In this document: positions 1 to 5,590 of the stretch, in pieces
Layout: the number at the start of each line of letters is the position of its first letter
Position numbering within the stretch: position 1 is the first letter of the stretch
Assembly (NCBI GenBank): GCA_948469295.1
Contig: CAOKLK010000031.1
Coordinates: 1-6,929 of the forward strand
From: an uncultured Mycoplasmatota bacterium
GTDB taxonomy: Bacteria > Bacillota_I > Bacilli_A > RF39 > UBA660
Direction: 5' to 3'
Length of the DNA: 6,929 nt
The notes under the pieces: model-generated
What the model was told of the DNA's origin: nothing
The model's input: the letters and a program-made list of their open reading frames with translations, nothing else
The model's database searches: none
Position numbers and translations under genes: made by a program

Positions 1-1059
1 AAGTCTTTAAGAACTGGACTTGATTTTAATACTTCAGTAGAACGCGAAAAATGGATTAGTTCTATTAATGGAGCTAGTTGTCCATCTTGTAAGGATCCTT
101 CTAATACGAATACGGAAGGAAATTGGTATATTGGAAGTTCTGAGGTTACTGCTTATTTTTTAGATCCACGAAATTTTTTGATGGTCGATAGTGTATTGAT
201 GTTTGAAAATTTAGGATTTAGTGAAAATTATCAGGAATCTGTTGTGAAGACTGTTTTGAATGGCAGTTTTATGAGTGGAGTGGATCCAGTCGACCATGTT
301 GCTTATTCTAGTATTTTTATGGAAGCTGGTCGAACATATCGGGTAAATCCTGTATATTTGGCAGCGTTATCTCGTCAAGAAGTTGGGGCGAATGGTAGTA
401 TTTCAACAAGTGGAGAACGAATTGACTATAAAGGCAATACATATCTTGGATTTTATAATTTTTATAATATTGGGGCTTATTCTTCAGAAGAAAGTCCGGT
501 GAAGGCTGGAATTGTGTATGCAGCAGCTGGAGCATCTAAAAATGCTGAAGGAGTATTTGTTGGTATTCCAGGAGATTCTTCTTCTGTAGGAGGAGAAGGT
601 GATAATTCTTCATCCAATCCAAGTAATCCAGGGGTTCTTCCTCTTATGACTCATTTATCTAATATGAAGCTTACCAAAAAGGGAAATTATCTAACAAATG
701 TTAGTGTTGGAACTACTGTAGGCACTTTAAAAAGTCGAACTAAGGGAAATGAGTTAGCTTTTCGAAATAGCAATAATGTGTTGATGGGGGATTCTGAGAG
801 AGTTGGAACGGGAACAAAAATAACTTTTCCAACGGGAGAAACTTATGAAATTGTGTTATATGGAGATTTGACTGGAGATGGTTTGATTAATTCAGCAGAT
901 TTGCTTCGAATGCGTCAAATTTTACTTGGTCAAGTGAAGTATTCTGGGGCTTATTTGGAATCAGCACGTTTAATTAATGTCAACGGAAATGTAAATTCGG
1001 CAGATCTTTTACGATTACGTCAATATTTATTAGGACAAAAAAGTATTAGTCAAAGTTAG
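1..1059 (+). CDS. LytD-like glucosaminidase (GH73-type) with C-terminal X-like module and dockerin, 5'-partial
   Basis: The frame is open from base 1, so the N-terminus lies outside the window; 352 residues are visible (window numbering). Expected role: exported cleavage of peptidoglycan beside N-acetylglucosamine. Seen: a CxxC pair (C27, C30); the family-typical FLDPRNF segment (about 53-59); SRQEVG with E127 as the probable catalytic Glu; and the family-typical GFYNFYNIGAY (150-160). A Ser/Gly/Asn linker covers about 191-211. A small beta-rich module (about 216-287) resembles the X module that often precedes dockerins. A type I dockerin has two repeats (from D289 and around 324-346), each containing NSADLLR. 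Oddities: the catalytic domain appears to lack its usual C-terminal part, the 'W.sP..aI.gGA.fI' and 'GQ.T.Y.qkF' region, and the second calcium loop is degenerate. The next gene starts 13 bases on, so the two are probably cotranscribed. The architecture is well supported; enzymatic activity is uncertain. Confidence 0.85.
   Translation, partial: KSLRTGLDFNTSVEREKWISSINGASCPSCKDPSNTNTEGNWYIGSSEVTAYFLDPRNFLMVDSVLMFENLGFSENYQESVVKTVLNGSFMSGVDPVDHVAYSSIFMEAGRTYRVNPVYLAALSRQEVGANGSISTSGERIDYKGNTYLGFYNFYNIGAYSSEESPVKAGIVYAAAGASKNAEGVFVGIPGDSSSVGGEGDNSSSNPSNPGVLPLMTHLSNMKLTKKGNYLTNVSVGTTVGTLKSRTKGNELAFRNSNNVLMGDSERVGTGTKITFPTGETYEIVLYGDLTGDGLINSADLLRMRQILLGQVKYSGAYLESARLINVNGNVNSADLLRLRQYLLGQKSISQS
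865..1038 (+). repeat. Duplicated F-hand repeats of the type I dockerin
   Basis: The dockerin consists of two tandem calcium-loop-plus-helix units. The 15-residue cores at bases 889-933 (N297-Q311) and 994-1038 (N332-Q346) match at 13 of 15 residues, differing at M/L and I/Y. Synonymous codons differ between copies, so this is an old domain duplication and not a recent DNA repeat. Loop 1 keeps acidic or polar ligands at positions 1, 3, 5, 9 and 12 (D, T, D, N, D). Loop 2 has Leu at position 1 and Asn at position 5. Positions 10-11, which contact cohesin in known dockerins, are Ser-Ala in both repeats. Confidence 0.8.
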
Positions 1060-1072
1060 AAAGTAGGGTAAA

Positions 1073-2647
1073 ATGAGAAAAAAATTATATTTGGGATTTA
1101 GTGTTTTGGTATTATTTGGATTTCTTCAAATATGTCAAGCTGGTTCAATTAGTGTTACTTCGAATGTTTCTACTGCTACCGCTGGAGGAAAGGTCACTTT
1201 TTATGTTAATATTAAGGGAGCAGCGTCTTGGCAAATTTCTGGTCGGGGAAGTGGAGCAACATCAAATTGTGCTTTGAATGAAGCAGATGCATCTTCTAAT
1301 GCTGGAAATATTAATAAAACGTTATCTGTTACTTGTAATGCTACGGATGTTGGACAAATTAGTTTTCAAGTTTCTGGAAATATTACGGATGCTAGTGGAA
1401 AGACTCAAGAAGTTTCAGGACGAAAAATTGTTGTTGTTCAAGCTCCAAGGGAGAAAGACTCTAATAATTTTTTAAAGTCTTTGCAAGTAAAAGATTATGA
1501 ACTCAGTCCAGTATTTCATAAAGAAACTTTGGAGTATTCTGTTGATGTACCTTCGACGGTAAATCAAGTTACGATTGAAGGTGCCACGGAATCTGGATAT
1601 GCACAGGTTTCTGGTCTTGGAGAATTTGAAGTCAATGAAGGAGCAAATGTTTTTTCTGTTGTTGTGACAAGTGAAACGGGAGTGGAGCGTAGTTATAAGA
1701 TTACTATTAATGTAAAAGATGAGAATCCTATTGAAGTAGTGATAAACAATAAAACTTATGTGTTGGTTAAGAATTCGAAAAATATTACAAAACCAGAATT
1801 ATATGAAGCCAGAACTTTAAAAATTAAAGATTTTGATATTCCAGTGTTTACTAGTGATGTTACAGGATTTACTTTGGTAGCTATGAAAGATGAATCCGGA
1901 AATTTAGTATTTGCTATTTATGATGAAGATTCGGATCATTATGAACTTTATAATGAACAAAAGTCTTCTAATATGGTGTTATATATTATGGATCCAGAAG
2001 ATACATTAATGGGTTTTCATAAAACTACTATTACGATTTCTGATCAAGAATATGTGGCTTTTAAAGTCAAAGATGATAGTGAATTTGCGGTTGTTTATGC
2101 AATGAATTTAGAAACTGGAAAGACTGGATATTATCTGTATCATGAGAAAGATAATACATTTCAAGAATATTTTGATGAAAGAGTTAAAGTTTTAGAAGAG
2201 GAAAAAGAGAAATATAAATATGTAGTATTTGGATTTGCTGGAGGATGTGCATTTTTATTAATTTTATGTATTTTTGCTTTTTTAAGAAAACCAAATAAGA
2301 AGTTGCTACAAAAATTATCTCAATATGAAAAAATGCAGAATGTAAATCATGAAGTTTTTGAAGAAAAAAAGATGCCAAAAAAGAAATCAAAAAAGAAAAA
2401 TAAGAAAAAAAATAAGGAGATAGATAATGATTTGGAAGTTTTAGAAACAAAAGAAGATTCTAGTGTTACTGATAAAATATCGAAAGCTGAAGAGGTTATT
2501 CGCGATTATGAAAAAACGCAATCTCTTTCGAAAAATGATTTGGAAGAAAAGATATCTTCTTTGGATAAAACTAGAGTTTTTAGTGAGGAAGAAGAAGACG
2601 AAATGTATGATTTGTTCGAGGATGATAAGAAGAAACGGAAGAAATGA
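1073..2647 (+). CDS. Type I membrane surface protein with Ig-like and cadherin-like beta-sandwich domains
   Basis: This is a 524-residue protein of unknown function. A signal peptide (1 to about 23, ending QA) is followed by a beta-rich Ig/cohesin-like domain (about 24-125) with two Cys, C66 and C88. A cadherin-like beta-sandwich domain (about 131-215) is recognisable from its L-x-S-L-x-V start, LSP, YSVDVPS and GANVFSVVVTSE signatures. A third extracellular region (about 216-370) contains repeated Tyr/Asp-rich strands that I do not recognise. A short charged, possibly coiled-coil stretch (VLEEEKEK) leads into one membrane helix (about 384-404). The 120-residue cytoplasmic tail has a Lys cluster (about 430-450) and an acidic C-terminus. 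The start is set by the signal peptide; the upstream AGGG at 1065-1068 is only a moderate Shine-Dalgarno site. It follows the dockerin gene by 13 bases and ends in a terminator, so it may be a membrane partner of that protein. The domain calls are firm only for the cadherin-like module, signal peptide and membrane helix. Confidence 0.88.
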   Translation: MRKKLYLGFSVLVLFGFLQICQAGSISVTSNVSTATAGGKVTFYVNIKGAASWQISGRGSGATSNCALNEADASSNAGNINKTLSVTCNATDVGQISFQVSGNITDASGKTQEVSGRKIVVVQAPREKDSNNFLKSLQVKDYELSPVFHKETLEYSVDVPSTVNQVTIEGATESGYAQVSGLGEFEVNEGANVFSVVVTSETGVERSYKITINVKDENPIEVVINNKTYVLVKNSKNITKPELYEARTLKIKDFDIPVFTSDVTGFTLVAMKDESGNLVFAIYDEDSDHYELYNEQKSSNMVLYIMDPEDTLMGFHKTTITISDQEYVAFKVKDDSEFAVVYAMNLETGKTGYYLYHEKDNTFQEYFDERVKVLEEEKEKYKYVVFGFAGGCAFLLILCIFAFLRKPNKKLLQKLSQYEKMQNVNHEVFEEKKMPKKKSKKKNKKKNKEIDNDLEVLETKEDSSVTDKISKAEEVIRDYEKTQSLSKNDLEEKISSLDKTRVFSEEEEDEMYDLFEDDKKKRKK

Positions 2648-2668
2648 GAGGGAAACCTCTTTTTTTTT
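2646..2668 (+). terminator. Rho-independent terminator overlapping the stop codon of the membrane protein gene
   Basis: AGAGG (2647-2651) pairs with CCTCT (2656-2660) around a GAAA tetraloop (2652-2655). A G-U pair (2646/2661) can extend the stem, and the T-run continues to 2668. The stem is short, but the GNRA loop and T-tract are typical. It begins inside the TGA stop codon (2645-2647) and separates the surface-protein unit from the polysaccharide operon. Confidence 0.75.
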
Positions 2669-2680
2669 AAAGTCTTTTTT

Positions 2681-2689
2681 TGTTATAAT
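2681..2689 (+). promoter_or_regulatory. Extended -10 promoter for the polysaccharide operon
   Basis: TGTTATAAT is a perfect extended -10 (TGn plus TATAAT). The -35 position, about 2661-2666, holds only T residues from the preceding terminator, with no TTGACA-like hexamer. Transcription would start near 2696, giving a leader of about 19 bases before the ATG at 2715. The position directly after a terminator supports it as the operon's promoter. Confidence 0.7.
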
Positions 2690-2701
2690 AAAATAGAATG
2701 T

Positions 2702-2707
2702 GAGGGA
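2702..2707 (+). promoter_or_regulatory. Shine-Dalgarno site that fixes the ligase-like gene start at 2715
   Basis: GAGGGA lies 7 bases before the ATG at 2715. The in-frame GTG at 2700 overlaps this site and would sit almost at the predicted transcription start, so it is not a credible start codon. Confidence 0.75.
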
Positions 2708-2714
2708 CTTTTTT

Positions 2715-3974
2715 ATGAATATTTCAAAAAAGAACTTAACTTGGATTTCAAAAGTGATTTGGATTTATTTATTTTTGGGACCATTTTTTGATGTTTTTAC
2801 ATCTTTTTCTATTCATTTTTTGGGTCGAAGTTTATATTTTATTTTGGGCTTAAAAATTTTCTTTTTAGTGTTTTTATTTTTTTTAAATGTTAAATTTTTT
2901 AATAAAAAATCAATTTTGTATTGTTTGTTTTTTGGCCTTTATTTTCTTTTGTTTTTTTCGGGGATATATTTTCAAAAAGGAGGTAGTTCTTTTCTTTTAG
3001 AAGTTCAAAATTTTTTTCGTACTTTTTATTTTCCTATTAGTTTGGTTTTGTTATATCCGATCAGTGAAAAAGGTTATTTTAAAATTTCTAAAAAATATTT
3101 GATTGGTGTACTTTGTTTGTATTTATGTTTTTTGGTAATTCCACAAATTTTTCAAGTTGGCTTTGATAGTTATGCTCATAGTAAAATGGGAAATTTGGGA
3201 TGGTTTTATTCAACCAATGAAATTGGAGGTATTCTTGCCATCTTAGGTCCTTTTGTTTTTTCTTATATTTATCAAAAAAAGTGGTATGTTGGATTTCTTT
3301 TGGTTCCTTTTTATTTATCAGGTTTGTTACTTTTAGGAACAAAGGTACCAATTTTATCTTTCTTTCTTATTTTATTTTGTTATTTTATATATTATTTGCG
3401 TATAAAATTTCGAAAGCGGGAATGGAAAAAGATTTTGATGAGCGGATTGTGTTCGATTTTTTTGGTGGTATCATTTGGATTTTTACTTATTCATACATCT
3501 TTTTATAAAAATATTCAAATTCATTTGGATTTTTTAGGAATTCATGAAGTTCGTGATTTGTTGACGTTTCATCATATTGATCATTTTATTTTTAGTGAAC
3601 GTTTGTCTTTTTTGCAGAAGACACAATCTTATTATGAAACGGTGTCAGTTTCTCAAAAAATAGTTGGAACTGGAATTACTGTGTTAAATGAAAATCAGTG
3701 GATTTCTATGAAAATGATTGAAATGGATTATTTTGATATTTTTTATCATTATGGAATTTTGGGTACATGTTTTTTCTTAGCTCCGTTTTTTATATTTTCT
3801 TTTCGAAGAAAATATGATTTGGATGAAAAAATATCTTTGTTGTTGGTTTTTGTACTGGCGTTTTTTTCGGGACATATTTTAATTTCTCCTTCTGTAAGTA
3901 TTTTGGTAGTTGTCCTATTTTTGCGTAAGAAAGGAGATGAAATGAATGATCGGATTTGTAATTGTAAATTATAA
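2715..3974 (+). CDS. O-antigen ligase/polymerase-like polytopic membrane protein
   Basis: The product is a 419-residue, very Phe/Leu/Ile-rich membrane protein with about 10-11 predicted membrane helices. It resembles the O-antigen ligase-like (WaaL/Wzy-type) membrane family: a membrane segment with Y-S-T-N-E-I-G-G (165-172), then GTKVP (208-212), a long extracytoplasmic loop (about 270-335) rich in aromatic and His residues, and EMDYFD followed by YHYGILG (from 336), a signature seen near the C-terminus of these proteins. Family members transfer or polymerise lipid-linked glycans on the outer side of the cytoplasmic membrane. The acceptor cannot be LPS in a Gram-positive-type cell; a wall or lipid anchor, or polymerisation, is inferred. 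The start at 2715 is chosen from its Shine-Dalgarno site. The last 29 bases overlap the next gene, making the terminal residues unusual. It is the first gene of the operon. Confidence 0.82.
   Translation: MNISKKNLTWISKVIWIYLFLGPFFDVFTSFSIHFLGRSLYFILGLKIFFLVFLFFLNVKFFNKKSILYCLFFGLYFLLFFSGIYFQKGGSSFLLEVQNFFRTFYFPISLVLLYPISEKGYFKISKKYLIGVLCLYLCFLVIPQIFQVGFDSYAHSKMGNLGWFYSTNEIGGILAILGPFVFSYIYQKKWYVGFLLVPFYLSGLLLLGTKVPILSFFLILFCYFIYYLRIKFRKREWKKILMSGLCSIFLVVSFGFLLIHTSFYKNIQIHLDFLGIHEVRDLLTFHHIDHFIFSERLSFLQKTQSYYETVSVSQKIVGTGITVLNENQWISMKMIEMDYFDIFYHYGILGTCFFLAPFFIFSFRRKYDLDEKISLLLVFVLAFFSGHILISPSVSILVVVLFLRKKGDEMNDRICNCKL
3933..3936 (+). promoter_or_regulatory. Shine-Dalgarno site for the first GT2 gene, inside the ligase-like gene
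   Basis: GGAG, within AAGGAGA, lies 9 bases before the ATG at 3946. In the glycosyltransferase frame a TGA at 3943-3945 directly precedes that ATG, so no longer start is possible. The site sits within the ligase-like coding region, consistent with coupled translation. Confidence 0.75.
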
Positions 3975-4791
3975 TGATGCTAAAACAACGATAAAGTTGT
4001 TAGAAAATATTAAAGATTATTCTTGTATTGATCGAATTGTTGTTGTGGATAATCAATCAACGGATGATTCTTTTCAGGTATTAAACGCTTATGAATGTGA
4101 TAAAATAAAAATATTACAACGTAGTGATGGTAGAGAATTTGGAAAAGGGGTAAATTTTGGACTTCGTTATTTGAAAGATCAAGGAATTTTTTATTCTTTT
4201 GTTAGTAATAGTGATGTGGAAATTTCCAAAGAAGAGGTTTTACAGAAAATGATTCAAAGAAGGGAACAAGCCATTGTTATGGGTCCAGTGATACGAGAAC
4301 ATTCTGGTTATAACAGAGGATGGAAAGTTCCTAGTAATTTGCAATTGTTGCTTTTGAGTATTCCATTTTTTTATCGTTTTTTTCTTTCGATGAATCAGTA
4401 TTCCGATGATTATTATTCTAAGTCTTTTTTACCAGTAGAAGTTGTATCATTTTGTTTTTTCTTTGTTTCTATTTTAGATTTGGAACCAGTTGGGTATTTG
4501 GATGATCAAGTATTTCTTTATTTTGAAGAGAATATTGTTTCTAAAAAGTTGAAAAAGCAAGGAATTTATTTATGTAATGATGTAGAAGTTTTTCATAATC
4601 ATTCTGTGACAATTAATAAAAATTTAAAGCGTTCTAGAAAGTATAAGGCACTTAGTCAAAGTAGAAGATATTTTGCACGAGTTTATAATGATGCGAATGT
4701 TTTGATTTTGGGATTGATGTGGTTTTTTGAAGTAGTAAGTATATTTTTATTAAGGGTTGTTGATTTTTTAAAATCTAGGAAAGCTAGATAG
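3946..4791 (+). CDS. GT2-family glycosyltransferase
   Basis: This 281-residue protein has the GT-A fold signatures of family 2. The N-terminal strand FVIVNYN is followed by VVVDNQSTDD (D35-D41, nucleotide-binding loop). An NSD metal-binding motif (88-90) stands in the place of the usual DxD/NPD. GWKVPS follows, and FLYFEEN with E194-E195 is the probable catalytic-base region. A further conserved HNHSVTINK segment comes after it. The C-terminal hydrophobic helix (about 253-273) suggests membrane association. It would add one sugar to a lipid-linked glycan on the cytoplasmic side; the sugar cannot be read from sequence. Related proteins include rhamnosyl- and other hexosyltransferases of capsule and wall-polysaccharide loci. 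In the canonical GT2 pattern a small-residue G-[SA]-F-F-M motif precedes the acidic pair; here it is replaced by a Phe-rich SFCFFF stretch. It overlaps the preceding gene by 29 bases. Confidence 0.87.
   Translation: MIGFVIVNYNDAKTTIKLLENIKDYSCIDRIVVVDNQSTDDSFQVLNAYECDKIKILQRSDGREFGKGVNFGLRYLKDQGIFYSFVSNSDVEISKEEVLQKMIQRREQAIVMGPVIREHSGYNRGWKVPSNLQLLLLSIPFFYRFFLSMNQYSDDYYSKSFLPVEVVSFCFFFVSILDLEPVGYLDDQVFLYFEENIVSKKLKKQGIYLCNDVEVFHNHSVTINKNLKRSRKYKALSQSRRYFARVYNDANVLILGLMWFFEVVSIFLLRVVDFLKSRKAR
4773..4789 (+). other. Hairpin at the end of the first GT2 gene
   Basis: ATCTAG (4773-4778) and CTAGAT (4784-4789) form a perfect 6-base-pair stem around GAAAG. It ends in the TAG stop codon. Only GTTT follows (a run of three T), so it is a poor terminator. 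It may attenuate transcription, protect the RNA end, or be fortuitous. Confidence 0.4.
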
Positions 4792-4795
4792 TTTA

Positions 4796-4804
4796 TGATA
4801 TACT
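4796..4804 (+). promoter_or_regulatory. Candidate internal extended -10 promoter before the ABC exporter genes
   Basis: TGATATACT fits the extended -10 pattern (TGn plus TATACT). No convincing -35 is present. A start near 4811 would give a leader of about 20 bases to the ATG at 4831, almost the same geometry as the promoter at 2681-2689. It lies in the only gap of notable size within the operon (39 bases before the chosen start codon). The AT-rich context lowers confidence. Confidence 0.45.
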
Positions 4805-4814
4805 ATTTATAGTA
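4801..4814. repeat. Small perfect inverted repeat over the candidate promoter
   Basis: TACTAT (4801-4806) and ATAGTA (4809-4814) are exact inverted copies separated by TT. The palindrome overlaps the -10 and the predicted transcription start, a place where an operator could act. Chance occurrence is plausible in such AT-rich DNA. Confidence 0.3.
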
Positions 4815-4817
4815 AAT

Positions 4818-4823
4818 GGGAGG
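4818..4823 (+). promoter_or_regulatory. Shine-Dalgarno site that fixes the ABC ATPase start at 4831
   Basis: GGGAGG is a near-perfect ribosome site 7 bases before the ATG at 4831. The in-frame ATG at 4816 overlaps it and has no ribosome site of its own in good position. Confidence 0.82.
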
Positions 4824-4830
4824 TTTTCGT

Positions 4831-5586
4831 ATGAAATCAAAAAAACAAATGGATCATAGTTTTGCTATTCAAGTAAAAGATATGACGAAAACTTTTAAGA
4901 TATATTCAGATAAACCTAGTACTTTAAAGGAACGAGTTGTTTTTTGGAACCGAAATAAAAAAGAAATTCGAACGGTTTTAGAAAATATTAATGTTACGAT
5001 TCACAAGGGAGAAAGTGTTGCTTTGATTGGTACTAATGGAAGTGGAAAGTCGACACTTTTGAAACTGATGACTCGAATTATTTATCCAACGAAGGGGAGT
5101 GTAACCACAAATGGAAAGTTAACTTCTTTGTTGGAACTTGGTGCAGGTTTTCATCCAGATTTTACTGGACGAGAAAATATTTATTTTAATGCCTCTATTT
5201 TTGGTCTTACGAGGGAAGAAATTGATGCAAGATTAGATGATATTATTGAGTTTTCGGAATTGCAAGAATTTATTGATAATCCTGTACGTACTTATTCTTC
5301 TGGTATGTATATGCGTCTTGCTTTTTCTGTTGCAATTAATGTGGATGCAGAGATTTTACTTATTGATGAGATTTTGGCAGTTGGAGATCAACATTTTCAA
5401 GATAAGTGTTTTCAAAAGTTACATGAACTTCGAGATAGTAATAAAACTATTGTGATCGTAACGCATAGTTTGGATTCAGTGAAAGAATTGTGTCATCGTG
5501 CTATTTGGATTAGTGATGGTAAAATGAGAATGGATGGGGATTCGAAAGAGGTAATTGATGCTTATTTAGAAGAGGTAAGTAGGTGA
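4831..5586 (+). CDS. ABC polysaccharide/teichoic acid exporter ATPase (TagH/RgpD/Wzt type)
   Basis: This 251-residue nucleotide-binding subunit energises export of an undecaprenyl-linked surface glycan from the cytoplasmic face. Numbered from Met at 4831, it shows Walker A GTNGSGKST (67-75); the family-typical LLELGAGFHPDFTGREN segment; signature YSSGM (155-159), the form found in polysaccharide exporters in place of LSGGQ; Walker B ILLIDE (D179, E180) followed by the ILAVGD D-loop; and the switch His in VTHS (H212). The long lead-in with FKIY and TLKER is also typical of this subfamily. The protein ends soon after the nucleotide-binding domain, so it lacks the C-terminal carbohydrate-binding domain of Wzt proteins and resembles short TarH-like ATPases. 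Its permease partner begins 4 bases after the stop. Putting the ATPase before the permease reverses the common TagG-TagH/RgpC-RgpD order. Family assignment is firm; the substrate is unknown. Confidence 0.93.
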   Translation: MKSKKQMDHSFAIQVKDMTKTFKIYSDKPSTLKERVVFWNRNKKEIRTVLENINVTIHKGESVALIGTNGSGKSTLLKLMTRIIYPTKGSVTTNGKLTSLLELGAGFHPDFTGRENIYFNASIFGLTREEIDARLDDIIEFSELQEFIDNPVRTYSSGMYMRLAFSVAINVDAEILLIDEILAVGDQHFQDKCFQKLHELRDSNKTIVIVTHSLDSVKELCHRAIWISDGKMRMDGDSKEVIDAYLEEVSR

Positions 5587-5590
5587 AATT

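Noticed and set aside
178..180. ATG at 178 as the start of the dockerin protein
   Set aside because: The same frame is open back to base 1 and encodes family-typical sequence (FLDPRNF) just before this Met, so it is an internal residue of a partial gene.
317..535. Minus-strand open frame of 72 codons
   Set aside because: It lies fully inside the glucosaminidase-like gene, has no family-like motifs and no ribosome site; it is a by-product of coding on the other strand.
1073..1144. Lipoprotein signal in the cadherin-like protein (Cys at residue 21)
   Set aside because: The residues before the Cys (L-Q-I) do not fit a lipobox, which needs a small residue at -1; a standard signal peptidase I site after QA fits better, and the protein has its own membrane helix.
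2184..2450. Minus-strand open frame of 88 codons, Phe/Leu-rich
   Set aside because: It is the antisense of the Lys-rich tail and membrane helix; poly-A read in reverse gives Phe. No independent gene signals.
2976..2984. Perfect internal Shine-Dalgarno sequence AAAGGAGGT in the ligase-like gene
   Set aside because: No start codon opening a plausible frame follows at the right distance; the bases simply encode Lys-Gly-Gly.
3088..3351. Minus-strand open frame of 87 codons
   Set aside because: It lies within the strongly supported ligase-like gene and has no recognisable domain.
4773..4800. Terminator between the first GT2 and the ABC ATPase gene
   Set aside because: The hairpin is perfect but is followed by only three T residues, so efficient intrinsic termination is unlikely.
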